Positions 52,480 to 63,399 are shown, counted from the first letter of the stretch. The stretch: 64,000 nucleotides of DNA from Symbiodinium microadriaticum (GCA_001939145.1 LSRX01000487.1:200437-264436); one strand, 5' to 3'. Made by a program: numbers and translations. The notes: generated by a model from the sequence alone, not told the origin.

Positions 52480-52630
52480 GGAGTGTTGTTGGTGCTGTGT
52501 TGGCTGAGGTGCTTCAGCTCCGGGAAGCGTGCCGTGACAAAGGCTTCAAAGTTTCCGGCAACAAGGCGACTCTCCTGGCACGTTTGCGGGAAACTTCGGA
52601 GGCACGGGACCCCCGCAAAGGGACATGCTC
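52480..52630 (+). CDS. SAP-domain exon
   Basis: Reads VLAEVLQLREACRDKGFKVS then GNKATLLARLRETSEARD. This is the SAP motif: two helices joined by G-F-K-V-S-G-N-K-A-x-L-x-x-R-L (consensus L-K-x-x-L-x-x-x-G-L-x-x-S-G-x-K-x-x-L-I-x-R-L). SAP domains bind AT-rich or scaffold DNA and occur in chromatin, repair and SUMO-ligase proteins. Upstream and downstream boundaries are approximate. Confidence 0.7.
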
Positions 52631-52689
52631 CGTTGTTAAGTTTCGTCGTATCATATTACAGCAAGGCTCCCTGCCCTGCCCCACTGCCT

Positions 52690-52810
52690 GTGGGCGAGCA
52701 GCGCGGGCAAAAGCGCAAAGTCAGTGCAGCACCGGGCCCAGTAACCCGTGCAATCACATTTGTCAACTCTTTGTATGACGGTCGAAGCGTCTTGCGCGCT
52801 CTTAGGAGCC
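52690..52810 (+). CDS. exon linking SAP and SUMO-like parts
   Basis: Reads PAPLPVGEQRGQKRKVSAAP then GPVTRAITFVNSLYDGRSVL. It has a short basic cluster (QRGQKRK) that could be a nuclear localisation signal. Same strand as, and between, the SAP and SUMO-like exons. Confidence 0.45.
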
Positions 52811-52812
52811 GG

Positions 52813-53040
52813 GTGATGAGACCATCATTTTGCCAGTGGAGCTGGAGCAGAGTCAGGAGTGTGAGTGTGAGCCATATTTTCGTTTCCGCGTGAAGATGAG
52901 CACGCAGCTCTGGAGATTGCGGGTGCGATTGGCGAATGCGGTGAACCTGTTAGATGCGGATCGCATCCAGATCCAGGTGCGCGATCGCATGATTGCCGAT
53001 GATGCTGCTCGTCTTCATTTCGTTGGTACTTGTAACCTAT
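52813..53040 (+). CDS. SUMO-like (Rad60/NIP45-type) ubiquitin-fold exon
   Basis: Reads DETIILPVELEQSQECECEP, then YFRFRVKMSTQLWRLRVRLA and RIQIQVRDRMIADDAARLHF. The core F-x-F-x-V-K-M-S-T-x-L-x-x-L, then a helix, then I-x-x-x-V-x-D-R-x-I-x-x-D-D follows SUMO (IKLKVKMTTxLKKL ... FLFDGRRIQPDDTP). There is no visible C-terminal Gly-Gly, so it is more likely a SUMO-like domain inside a larger protein, as in Rad60/NIP45, than a conjugated SUMO. Confidence 0.6.
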
Positions 53041-53065
53041 CAGCCTCTCCCAGAAATGTCCTTCC

Positions 53066-53235
53066 AGATGGCTCCTTATGTCGCAGAGTTGCTTGAGGAC
53101 ACTGCGGGAGATCTAGGCCTGCATCGCGAAGATGTTTTGCAGGCAGTCTGGCCTCGACTTGAAGGGATATGCCCAGCACCCTTTTGCTCTGAAGGCTCGC
53201 ATTCTGCCAGCCGTGGAAGCGGAGGAGTGATCTTG
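53066..53235 (+). CDS. probable last exon of SAP/SUMO-like gene
   Basis: Reads QMAPYVAELLEDTAGDLGLH then REDVLQAVWPRLEGICPAPF before the pattern weakens. Helical and coding-like, no motif. Follows CTTCCAG at about 53065. Confidence 0.45.
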
Positions 53236-55980
53236 CACTGTGTGCAGTGTTGGGGCATGTCCCTCTGGGGTCAGCTCCCCGACAGTCGATCTCTGAAGAA
53301 ATCCCCCTGTACTTGTCTCCACGCCTGGATAAGGAAGCAGCAAAGGTCTGACTGTTGGGGCTGAAGGGACTCGTAGCTTAGGAGCTCGTGAGCGAATCAC
53401 CGTCTGATTACTCGGGCGATGGCCTTTTCCTAGCAAGTCTTTGGGCTTCAGACGTGCTCTCCGACCCCCCAAACCCTAAGTATCTAGAGGCCCTAAAGGC
53501 TTCTTTGTCGTAACACAGAGTGGCAGTTTCGAGACTCACACTTGGTTCACGAGGTTGCTCTCAGAGAAGAAAGCTGCACGTGAAACCCAGAATCAGCGGT
53601 CGCCTGCAAATCCACATTTGCATCCAGAGACTCCAAAACCCCTTAATTACGGAATATACTTTAAGCCACATTAAGTCTTGTTAGGTTCTTCTGCATCCAC
53701 AGACTCCAAAATCCCTTCCTTAAGGAATATACTTTGACTTTAATTCTTTTTAGGGCTCCAATGATAATTCCGGTATATTCCAAAATCAAGGGGTTTTGGA
53801 GTATTTAACCATGGGCACAGAGGGCGCACCTCTTCAATGAAGCCTTCGAGCACGCCATGAGCCATGCACAAGGAGTTGTAGACAGAAACCATAACAGGGA
53901 CCCTCAGAGAAGTAGGTTTTGGGCTACAGCTACATTGTGCTGAGTCGTGACGCGTCGTGCAAGCCGCAAGTCGAGCAGTGTTTCTGCAGCATCTGGTGCC
54001 CAGAAGCACCAGCCAAGACTGTTGGCAAGTGTTGCTTAGCTGGCTCATTCACATGATTCTGCAAGGCAGGGTCTTGTTCAAAGGACGTTCGGCGGTGGCA
54101 TAGGTGACGAAGATGACAAAGGAGCTCCTGATTGCATCAAGTCTCAACCAGAATGATCGGGGCCAGCCCTGCTGACAACGGGAAGTCCTCCTGCATGTTG
54201 TTTCGAGCGTTTTGCGTCGTCTACGTGCCGCGACGACGACTAACACTACTACTACTACTACTACTATTGCTGTTGCTGCTGATGGGATCTGTTACATACT
54301 CCTATAACGATTACTACGACTCATGTAGCCTTATTTCCGTTCGACACCTTCTGCTCTATCATGCGTTGCTGCACTGCGCTTATCGTGGTTCACAGGTTCC
54401 TTGTTAGGGTTCAAAAGACCAGGCCCTTATCATGGTTACAGCACCTCCTCGGCCCACCCCCCGCACAAGCCGAAAACAAACAGCAAACAAAAATGGAGCA
54501 AACAAAATTCCACCCGTTTTGCAGTGATTTTGCCGCAGAGGGCGAAACGGTTTAGCAGTTTAACTAGTCTAAATGGCCTTCCATGTGTAATCTGATCTTG
54601 TTAGCACGGACTTGACAAGCCGAGGACTCTACAGCCACCTTGCCTTTCACGAGACGTATCTTCGAAACTTGCCGGCCTCAGTCCTACAGATCAGCCGAAT
54701 TCAGCTCATATCCACAAGTGCGGAATAGTGCCGAATCACACCGGCTAGCTCCTATGCCAGATAAGCGCGAAGGCAGACGAGTCTGCGATGGAATTGTGTC
54801 TCCCAGCGAATGATGTCTTGCCTGTCCACGGGTAAACTTTCACAGAGCTTTGCTCGGCTTGGGCAGAGCGTGTGGGATGCCCGCGGCTGTATGAAACTAA
54901 TGTCGGTCTGAGTTTTGATCGACAAACCTCCGGTGCAGAGGATTCTCAGTGGGTGTTCGTCGGGAGAGTGCTTCCGAGGCCTGACAAATGCCCTGAGTTC
55001 CCTCATGCGCTGGCGCACTGCCACGCGCTTCTGGGGCATGCCCAAAATCACCGAGCCTTCCGCAACCACAGTGGAAACAAATAGATATTCAAGAAAAAAC
55101 TAATATATGCCAACATCAAAGTCTTGATTGTATCTTAAATTCCGATTATTTAAAGTCCTTTATTGCCTTTATTATACTACTTGCAGCGATCTGCACATCG
55201 GTAGATCCTCCCATGCACCGGGCCCGATGCAGTCTACTACTGAGCCTTCCGAAGTGTGCTTGCACTCTCTACACCGACCGGGTGGGGAACTTTGTTATCA
55301 CCGAGCCGCACCGAACCGCCTTGAGCTCAAACCTGGTAGGGCATGGATGATGAAGTGTTGGGGCTGCTACAGAGCTAATACTCTCCTGCTCTGCGTTTCG
55401 GTTGTCAATGTGGTTCTGTGTGGTTGGATGGGTTCCGGTTCGGTTCAGGACGGTTCGGTCCGGCGGTCCCGATTCGGCTCCGCAGCCTTGCTGGAAGAAG
55501 ATGAACAGGCGGCTGGTCACACGTGATGGTCCCAGCTGCAGGGCGATTAAAGTCCAACAGAAGAAGAAGATTTACGAATTGACGGCACTCCCTAGTTGAG
55601 TTTGCAGACGTGGGTGCTAGTGCATGCTAGAATGAATGCTACATGCACGTAAATGATTGAGGAGAAGTGTCCGGTGCTCAAGTGAAGTGCCTTTTCTGGA
55701 ACTGGTGCTATGCGCTTAGACGAGGGACTTCAAGTAGACTTCAATTGTCGTGCCCAGCGACCTTTAGCGGTTTTGTTGTGTGCGACAATGTTGTCAGATG
55801 GAGCTATGCGTGGCTTTGAAGCTGAAGTGGTCACTGAGCTTTGCTCATAACTTCGATGCCGCTACTTGCAAGCGTGTCATGCTGCTCTTGCTGAAACATG
55901 CTGAAACCTTTTTTTTGTGGACTGCGGCCAGTCAGTGGTTGCATCATGTGGTTGCTCTGATGATTCGCCTTGATGCTACC
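53236..55980. other. intergenic, repeats and low-complexity, no gene recognised
   Basis: Two direct repeats of TTTGCATCCAGAGACTCCAA/TTCTGCATCCACAGACTCCA lie at about 53616 and 53688, with CCTTAAGGAATATACTTT-like neighbours. An ACTACTACT tract lies at 54245-54268. CGGTTCGG-rich sequence lies at 55435-55480. Open frames are short and lack motifs. Confidence 0.45.
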
Positions 55981-56020
55981 TTACAGGCAGGTTGAACGAT
56001 GTATCAACGCATTGCCTGCA

Positions 56021-56088
56021 GATTGATGAGTGCCTCAGGTTGGAGGCCTTTGATGGCTCCGATGTGCTCTACCTCTCTGCATCAGGAA
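56021..56088 (+). CDS. exon candidate, unknown protein
   Basis: After CCTGCAG it reads IDECLRLEAFDGSDVLYLSA. Short but well-formed and followed by a CATCAG-type boundary. First of a series of plus-strand exon candidates to 57.1 kb. Confidence 0.4.
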
Positions 56089-56215
56089 CGCACGGGGCTT
56101 ACATCGACAGGGTCCAAATAGAACATCACAGGGAGACGGAGGACTGTAACGTTGAACCGTTGAACATGGTGGTAGACCGCAAAATCGACCATATTTATGG
56201 GCATGCCTGAGGCGG

Positions 56216-56490
56216 TCCAACATCCTGGAGCTGCAGCGGCAGCTGCGCCGCTATACCACGGCAGCCCTCGCTCTGGGAATGCCATCCACCAAGGCCTCAG
56301 AGCTGAAAGAACAGAAAGTTTGCTGCCAGCGGCTCGCCTTCCTTTCACACTGCCGCTTCAAGCCAAGCTGCTTTGCCGCGGCCAGGCATCGAGATACTTT
56401 ATGGAGGGCCGCTCAGCCGAAAAGTTGGTTGATGAGAGTTACAAGTACGAGTTGGCAGAGTGGGACGGGCTTCAGACGGTTTCATGAATC
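56216..56490 (+). CDS. exon candidate(s), unknown protein
   Basis: Two frames in turn look coding: NILELQRQLRRYTTAALALG (56220-56300) with MPSTKASELKEQKVCCQRLA, and then FMEGRSAEKLVDESYKYELA (56398-56470). An intron or frameshift must lie between. No family. Confidence 0.4.
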
Positions 56491-56538
56491 AGTCGGGCTT
56501 GGCGTCATGTTTGCAAGGACTGGCGGCTGGAGCATAGC

Positions 56539-56760
56539 ATGCATGCAGCAAAGCTGCAAACAGGCCTGTGGAACCGCCTGGCAGGATCAACGCGACTTCT
56601 CTTCGCAGGCGCCATCAACCTCACGATGCGCGTGCGATTCGTGGAGTTCAAAGGGGCCTACTTGCCACTGCATGCTGCTTGTGAGCGTATGCTGCCCTGT
56701 CTGAACAGCATCGCTTCTTGGCAAGAGCAGACCTTTTCGAATGAAGGTGCAAGTTACTGA
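56539..56760 (+). CDS. exon candidate, unknown protein
   Basis: Reads HAAKLQTGLWNRLAGSTRLL, then FAGAINLTMRVRFVEFKGAY and LPLHAACERMLPCLNSIASW. Good coding composition. No family recognised. Confidence 0.45.
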   Translation: MHAAKLQTGLWNRLAGSTRLLFAGAINLTMRVRFVEFKGAYLPLHAACERMLPCLNSIASWQEQTFSNEGASY

Positions 56761-56867
56761 CATGATGTTCACCATGAAACTCTGCCTTCATACCCCAAGT
56801 CGTGGACAACCGAGGACCAGACATGTGGCTGGGAGGACTCACCGTGATACACGCATGCCGTGTCTGC

Positions 56868-57078
56868 CGTACAGGGCATCTCAGAAGGCTACTACTACCA
56901 CGGCAAGTATCAGCCTGCTTTCATTTCTGTTGTGGAAAGCTGCAGCGTGAAGGACCTGGCAATGCAGCGGTTCTTGGATTTGTGGACGAGCCAACTTTCA
57001 AAGCTGCGGGCCAACAGCATCCACCTGCTAGACGTTCTGGCAGTCCGCCACTTGGGTTTCAGAGTGCATCCAAACTAG
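56868..57078 (+). CDS. exon candidate, unknown protein
   Basis: Reads VQGISEGYYYHGKYQPAFIS, then VVESCSVKDLAMQRFLDLWT and QLSKLRANSIHLLDVLAVRH. It is the clearest exon of this group, probably the 3' end of the gene starting near 56.0 kb. Confidence 0.45.
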
Positions 57079-57645
57079 TGCCAATATTTGCCTCTGCAAG
57101 AGGAATCGATGCTCCATGCAGGGCCTCATGCGAAACCGTAATTGGGAGATCTCCGTGTGGGTGGACACGAGTGGGAGGCCAGGAACTCACATCATTCATA
57201 GTCATAGAAATCACATAGACCCTCCAAACAGCAACGCTCCGACGCAATGAAACACGGCCTGTGCCGTGCGTTTGGTGCTTTCTTGAATTGCGCCCATTAC
57301 TTACACTCATTACTACAGAAACGTTCTGTGTAAGCATATAACCGCACATCTACATGATCCGGTTGTTGTGCCAGCAATCCTTCGACCTTCCAAGGAGTGC
57401 GATTCGGCACCATGTACGTGAACGTATCTTGCTGCAAGTTGAAACCAATATGCCGTCGAACCTGATGATATATGTTGATATCCTGTTGATATCCGATGAG
57501 GTCGGGGGTCTTGCTGTTTGCTCATTTGCCACATGCTGTCCTCATTCCAGCATGACAAGTCGAACCTGATCGGCAAAGTTGCCACATGACACATGCCACA
57601 ACCCACATGACAAGCAGTGGACTCACTTAGACCTAGGCGGCCCTA
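57079..57645. other. no gene recognised
   Basis: Short frames only. TGATATATGTTGATATCCTG direct repeats lie at 57464-57496. Confidence 0.4.
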
Positions 57646-57647
57646 TG

Positions 57648-57789
57648 AATGATGCAACAAATCATTCAGGATGTCACCAGCAAGCTGCCGGAGACAACCT
57701 CAACATGGTCGATCGCAGACCTGGAAGAGGCCACTCGCAGCACAGCAATTGGTATGCTCTCCCTGCTGGTGAAGATGTGGGAAGTGTGA
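57648..57789 (+). CDS. exon candidate with ATG start, unknown protein
   Basis: Begins ATGATG and reads MMQQIIQDVTSKLPETTSTW then SIADLEEATRSTAIGMLSLL and VKMWEV. Amphipathic helical content. May be the first exon of the gene that continues to about 60.8 kb. Confidence 0.45.
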
Positions 57790-57840
57790 GTGATGACAGA
57801 TGGACTCATTTTGCTGGCGTGTTTCTCCACTTGTTGCGAG

Positions 57841-57938
57841 GCCGTCGTAAAGAACCGCCGCAACCGAAAGACAGCAGAACGCACGGCGCCAGAGCCTGCA
57901 TTTGTCAAGGCTGGGAGAGATGAAGTCCAGCCTGGCTA
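57841..57938 (+). CDS. exon candidate, basic linker
   Basis: After GTTGCGAG it reads VVKNRRNRKTAERTAPEPAF then VKAGRDEVQPG. Basic, linker-like. Probably the next exon after 57.79 kb. Confidence 0.4.
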
Positions 57939-58514
57939 AAGCACATGTGTCATTGTAGAGTCCTCTGAACGTCAGCGGCATTTTCAGACGGGTCCGATTT
58001 GGACATACCCGGATTGCTCCCCCGAACCTCCCAGCCTGACGGCTCGACATATCGCCACTGACAGTATCTTGAAACCGCTTGCTCTGCAAGAAGATGTCGT
58101 TGCAGAGCGAGTGAGCTGGCAGCTTAGCAGGGCTGAGCCCGGGTATTATCAGTAGAATTGTCTGCGCGCGTCGTGGTTCGCGCATGGCATGTTGGCGGTA
58201 ACTTGTGCAGGTGCGAAATCTGCTGTCCTTTGATTTGTGCTCAGCAGCCCTGTTCGACAGGAGCGTTCCAGTGAGGCAACACGACCCGACATGGTTTTGC
58301 TGCGGCCTGCGAAAGGCTCAGCTGGCCAGCCTCTGAAGATACTTGGTGAGATTTTCGGGCATCTGATGTAGTGTTTCATCGACAAGGACCAATGCGGCCC
58401 ATGGCCGTAATGATAGTACATGCGCAGTGAATCGCGACATGTGGGCCCGGCTTTGTGATCAATCGTTGAGATGAAGGTGTTTAGGGCACGTTGCAGCATG
58501 ATTTACGTCACTGC

Positions 58515-58930
58515 AGGAAAGGGAAAAAGCAGATGCGAAAGAGGAAGCAATGCGGCTTGGGGAACACCTTCTGTCCCGGATTGTTCAAGGACAATCAGCC
58601 TTCTGACCCCATCCGGGTGGAATGCTGGAACCGGTATCACGAGGCACTGGTAACGGCTGGCTTCGAGAAGGTTGACGACCCAGACAAGCAGCGGCACTGG
58701 ACGTTGTCAATATCGGCAAGCAGCACTTTTGAAATTGACTGGGGACTAGACGAATCACTTCAGACCATCTTCATCAACGAGCGCCCGTTGTGCTGGGTAC
58801 ACGCCACACTTGTTGCCAATCGAAGCGGCTGCAAATACCAACAATCGACATTGCTCGATACTCACGACTTACGAATCAAGGTCGAGACGGCAGAGGCCAT
58901 CAAGACCGGCAGCAAGTCACAGAGCTGATT
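58515..58930 (+). CDS. exon(s) of unknown protein
   Basis: After CACTGCAG one frame reads EREKADAKEEAMRLGEHLLS then RIVQGQSAF (to about 58610). A second frame continues with DPIRVECWNRYHEALVTAGF, EKVDDPDKQRHWTLSISAS and STFEIDWGLDESLQTIFINE. The junction lies near 58600. Long coding-like stretch. The family is not recognised. Confidence 0.5.
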
Positions 58931-59065
58931 GAGAACTCTTTTCAAGTGCTTGCAAATAATCGAGCTTGCAGGAGGAAGCAGAGCTAAGCCGCGCTTTGGT
59001 CTAAAGTCTAGAACTTGTGGCATGATGTGTGCATGATGTATAAGCCCTAAGCTCAGACTTAGGCT

Positions 59066-59600
59066 CTATGATGCTGTGGTTGCCAACACAAGACCTATTC
59101 GTATCAACGGTGGGATTCCAGCTGTGGATTCAACTGCTTCCACCTGGTTGCGTGAGAGGCTCTCCTTTGCACGACGCGTGGACTCCAGACAACGGTATCG
59201 GAAGCGACAGACTGTCAATGCTGGCTGGCTTCATGTTGATGCAGTCGTGTGCTCAGGACGGGGCCCATGCGTCCCTTAACAGCCTTTACATTAAATTGAA
59301 TATTTGCATTGTCTTCATGCAAGCACTCACGTCAGTCTGTTGAGCTCGTTTCCCTACGGACCGTCGAGAACTCCAGAAGGCCACAGCTTCTGCTACTGTA
59401 AGCATGTGGAGCCATTGAGTTACCAAGTAAAGCCAAGAGCACTGGCGCCACTTTCTGTCCATGACTACAGTAATGATGCTGTGTCAAATTGCCTGTGCGA
59501 TCTTGTACGACTTCATGTTGCGGTAGACATGATAAATCAGAGTTGCCGAAGGAGAGGAGTTCATGGGACGCGACCTGGGTCTATCGCGGAAGTTTTGTGA
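59066..59600 (+). CDS. exon candidates of unknown protein
   Basis: 59068-59280 reads in one frame VVANTRPIRINGGIPAVDST then RERLSFARRVDSRQRYRKRQ. 59350-59600 reads FPYGPSRTPEGHSFCYCKHV, then EPLSYQVKPRALAPLSVHDY and NDAVSNCLCDLVRLHVAVDM. Both are plausible and the connection is unresolved. Confidence 0.35.
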
Positions 59601-60062
59601 GCAGCTTGGCTGTTGATGAGAAAAGACTTGGTTCCCAAGGAATGCCAGCTGGTACTTCTACTCTTCTCGTACTGGTACACTGTAGTTAAGACCCGTCAGA
59701 TCTTCTGTGGCATTGGGTGAGGCTGAGCTTGCAAGTGCAAGCCACAGATGTCAAACTGGCTCTGGAACAGGGCATGCTGGCAACAAGGTGGGCCCCGCAG
59801 CCCAAACCCTGATTTGCGGGTGGACGTGTTGAAGCACCCGCTACGCACCCAAGCTTTGCAGCTAAAATGTGCAAAGAATTCCATAGTACTGCAGTGCCCG
59901 TCCCGCATGACTCACCCAGCGCCTGCCCGAGCGCAGGCGCCCTTGCAGTAATTACAAACATAAACTTTGAAAGTACTTTCCCACCGGACATGTCATAGTC
60001 TTCGCCGGCTTGTGCCCCTGTGTCCTCTCTTCACGACCACAATCATTGGATTGTTCCGGCAG

Positions 60063-60215
60063 GTCTCTTGGGGAGATGATCTGGAAGACTGCGCGAGAAG
60101 TTTCTTGCCAGCTCTCAACGACAGGCTCGTGCACAATCGGTGGCTGTGCTTCAGCTCGCATGACAGGCTGCTGTTGGGTAGCCCTGCTTGCACATGTATG
60201 TGGTCAACTGGCTAA
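60063..60215 (+). CDS. exon candidate, unknown protein
   Basis: After TCCGGCAG it reads VSWGDDLEDCARSFLPALND then RLVHNRWLCFSSHDRLLLGS. Coding-like, same strand as neighbours. Confidence 0.4.
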   Translation, partial: VSWGDDLEDCARSFLPALNDRLVHNRWLCFSSHDRLLLGSPACTCMWSTG

Positions 60216-60561
60216 TGCCACGCAGGCAGGCTCTAATTGCCGCTCTGCCAGGTGCCAGCGCTGGGTAGATGGCTCAGCCACGGGAGCGCCTCTCTGGACA
60301 CGGGCGCCGCGTGCCAGTATGTGCGGCAGCGCAAAGCGTCTGCCACAAAGAAGCAGGTCTTCAGACAGGCAACATGTGCTTGCGCATATGTTTCTGCATC
60401 GACATGGTAGTATGTTGTAGCGTGGGTAGTGTCTGATGTCCACTTCTGGTGACTCATCCAAAAGTACAGGGCCAAGTCGGCGGCAGATTGTCACTCTGCA
60501 TTCTTTGGAAGCTGGTGACCTGGACCGCTTCCAACGGCACGGCAGAAGACAATCTTAATTA

Positions 60562-60790
60562 TATGGCAGAAAAGCGAGTCTGCAGGATTTGCAAAGTGCC
60601 TCTTGCCGACCGTCAAAATCTGCAGGGCGCGCGTCTGGAATGCAGTCGGATTTGGAGAGATGGCATTGGAAGTCGCTCCAACATGAACTCCCAGATCCCG
60701 AACTTGTAAGCCTCGGCGATTTTCTGGCCGCCAGGGAACAGCAGACCAACGATGCTCTGACGCCACATCGTCCGTGTGCCTGCACGCATG
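60562..60790 (+). CDS. exon candidates with CxxC, unknown protein
   Basis: Reads MAEKRVCRICKVPLADRQNL (60562-60620), where CRIC could be half a zinc site. In another frame, SDLERWHWKSLQHELPDPEL then VSLGDFLAAREQQTNDALTP follows (60640-60770). Probably two exons ending the gene before the microsatellite. Confidence 0.4.
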
Positions 60791-60795
60791 AATGC

Positions 60796-60885
60796 ATGTA
60801 TGTTCTGTCTGTCTGTCTGTCTGAATGTATGGCTGTATGTAGGTATGCAAGTGGGTAGGTACACAGGTAGGTATGTATGTTTTTT
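60796..60885. repeat. TGTC/TATG microsatellite
   Basis: TGTCTGTCTGTCTG followed by GTATGTAGGTATG-like words. Confidence 0.85.
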
Positions 60886-60949
60886 ATGCCCTAGGCGTTT
60901 TACTTTGTTGTTGCAAGTCTGTTGTTGTTGCATTCCTTACGACCTACAA

Positions 60950-61573
60950 CCCTCGCCACTGTTTATCGTAAATAATTGTGCTTCTGGCCCAGCACAGCAC
61001 TATATATGATGCAGGGCTGCCACACCCCCCCTCCCCCCCCCACCCCATGGTATCCNNNNNNNNNNNNNNNNNNNNNNNNNNNNNNNNNNNNNNNNNNNNN
61101 NNNNNNNNNNNNNNNNNNNNNNNNNNNNNNNNNNNNNNNNNNNNNNNNNNNNNNNNNNNNNNNNNNNNNNNNNNNNNNNNNNNNNNNNNNNNNNNNNNNN
61201 NNNNNNNNNNNNNNNNNNNNNNNNNNNNNNNNNNNNNNNNNNNNNNNNNNNNNNNNNNNNNNNNNNNNNNNNNNNNNNNNNNNNNNNNNNNNNNNNNNNN
61301 NNNNNNNNNNNNNNNNNNNNNNNNNNNNNNNNNNNNNNNNNNNNNNNNNNNNNNNNNNNNNNNNNNNNNNNNNNNNNNNNNNNNNNNNNNNNNNNNNNNN
61401 NNNNNNNNNNNNNNNNNNNNNNNNNNNNNNNNNNNNNNNNNNNNNNNNNNNNNNNNNNNNNNNNNNNNNNNNNNNNNNNNNNGGGGGGGGGGGTGGTGGC
61501 CCCGGACCCGAGAGCATATATAGTGCTGTTCTGGGCCAGAAGCACAATTATTTACGATAAACAGTGGCGAGGG
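60950..61573. mobile_element. element with 59-bp terminal inverted repeats around an assembly gap
   Basis: The arm 60950-61008, beginning CCCTCGCCACTGTTTATCGT, is repeated in reverse complement at 61515-61573 with a single mismatch. Between them are C-rich (left) and G-rich (right) sequences and 427 N (61056-61482). This is the structure of a small non-autonomous DNA transposon or of a long palindrome that broke assembly. No target-site duplication is obvious (left flank ACCTACAA, right flank GCACTTTT). Confidence 0.7.
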
Positions 61574-61860
61574 CACTTTTGACGAACCAGTCTGAATCCC
61601 TGCCTCGCTGTGCCGAGCATGAGTCAAACCCCGAAGAGTAATAGTAATCTTTGAAGAGTCGGGTAGACTCCCTTGACCTCAAGCCTGAAAGCTCAGCAGC
61701 AGAATAAAGCCTGTAGTAACATGCAAAGCTTTGCTCGCAAGATGACTTCCTACTTGCATAGGTGATTGCCCGATTTTTCCAATATCCTTGAGCCGCCATG
61801 CCCTGCTGCCGGTAGCTCGAAGCAGACATCAGGCTCATCTGCCATGGTAACTTGACTCGC
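61574..61860. other. no gene recognised
   Basis: Short frames on both strands without motif. Confidence 0.35.
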
Positions 61861-61889
61861 AGGTTTGCCAGCATCTATAAGATCCCTTT

Positions 61890-62101
61890 GCCACGCCGTC
61901 CCAGTCGGCAATAGTGATAGTGATCGCTACTGCCATAGGGAAAAACCATCCTGCGACCACATCCTGAGGCCGAGGATCCGGAGGCAAGGGCTCGTCGAAG
62001 TCGCAGCCGCGGAGCGCCACCACGACATGTAGCAGCCTCCAGCGGTCACGTGGCTGTGCGATTAGGCTGATCTGTCGGCGTCTCCAACTGGCCTCTAACA
62101 A
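61890..62101 (-). CDS. exon candidate, minus strand, unknown protein
   Basis: Reads LEASWRRRQISLIAQPRDRW then RLLHVVVALRGCDFDEPLPP and DPRPQDVVAGWFF. Coding-like over about 65 codons. Opposite orientation to the 55.9-60.8 kb exons, so the gene(s) converge here. Confidence 0.4.
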
Positions 62102-62424
62102 GACTCGCGTGCGCTTGTCGGTGGGGTTCCTGTGAAGGCAAGAATGTCCATCGGGTCATTCTGTCATTCTGTGCTAAGAAAGGCAGGGCAGACGGGGGGT
62201 TGTGCACCGGAGAGAGCAAAGGCTTCATCGGGCTGGACTTCGATTGCACGATAACAGTGCGACACTTCTACAAATGCTTGGCGACCTAGCTGCACACGCT
62301 GGCAGAACCCCAGCACTGAATCCGTCATTACCTCGACAGCTCGTAGGTGCCCCGGGCATTCCCCGAGCCTAGCGCCTTAACCACATCAGCACGAACAGGG
62401 ACGTAGCAAGCCGGAGGCCGAAGC

Positions 62425-62584
62425 TCCACTTACGGATCCTGAACCCTTCGATCTTTGATGCAAACCAGGCCTGCGGAATCGTGATGGGGAAGCCTGCAGC
62501 CCATCCGCACTGCCGGGTCTCTTGCCAATGACAACACACTTTTGTGGCTTCGTCCTGCTGGATTCGGTCTCTAGCCTCTGTCAC
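62425..62584 (-). CDS. exon candidate, minus strand, unknown protein
   Basis: Reads MTEARDRIQQDEATKVCCHW then QETRQCGWAAGFPITIPQAW and FASKIEGFRIRKW. Likely an upstream exon of the same minus-strand gene as 61.9-62.1 kb. Confidence 0.4.
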
Positions 62585-63334
62585 ACAACTCAGAATCGCT
62601 CCCAGGATTTCGTGGCATGGCTGCGCAAGGTGCGTTGAGTAGGTGCTCAGGTTAAGGCGGTTAAGGCTTTCACAGGCCTCGACCTGAGCCTGGGGCAGTC
62701 AAAGCAAACTTGCCAGACCGTTGGAGGATGAGCGATCTGCCCCTGCCAGATTCAACCTGTTTCCACTCATAGCTTGTTCGACAGGCTGGCATCACAGATC
62801 TGTCTGTGCCCCAGGCACCGGACGTCCATCCGCGCCTCGCATGCACAGAATCCATTTTTGCGACAGGACCTTGAGGCGCAAAGACGTAGCATTGCGTGCT
62901 ATGTGCGTCTAATATCGTCTAATATTACCCCGCGTCGGCCAGCGCAAGGGCTGAGCATGCAGGCAGGTCCTGCGTTGCCGTGAGGATCATTCTGGCGGTG
63001 GAGGCCCTTGCCAAAAGACTGGGGGAGCCAAAGTTCAAGCAGATGCTTCGTGAGGCCCCTTCAGCATCTTGCCTTCCTGCTCTCCTCCTTTACTTCTCTT
63101 ACTTCTCTTCTCTGCTATGCATGGCGGGCATGTGCTCCGCTGTGAGTTTCTCTAATCTGTGCTATGCGTGAATCTCTCATTTTTATACAACCGGCGCTGG
63201 CAAGCTGACAGGTCTTCTTTGGAGGCGAGGCAAGGATAAAGCTGCTCACAGCCTGGTTTACAGCCAAGAAGAACGATTCTTGTCCTGGTTGGCTACCCGC
63301 TCGTGAATAACATGTATGCTTTCAGGTAGCTCGG
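62585..63334. other. no gene recognised
   Basis: No convincing exon on either strand. A pyrimidine-rich stretch with TTCTCTTACTTCTCTTCTCT lies at 63094-63113. Confidence 0.35.
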
Positions 63335-63399
63335 TTATAGTTGCACTGGCCGAAAGTAACCAATGGTCTGCCAACGCTCGAAACACTTCAATACCCCTA

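Noticed and set aside
60944..61627. Open frames across the 427-N gap
   Set aside because: They consist almost entirely of unknown residues; only the inverted repeats are informative.
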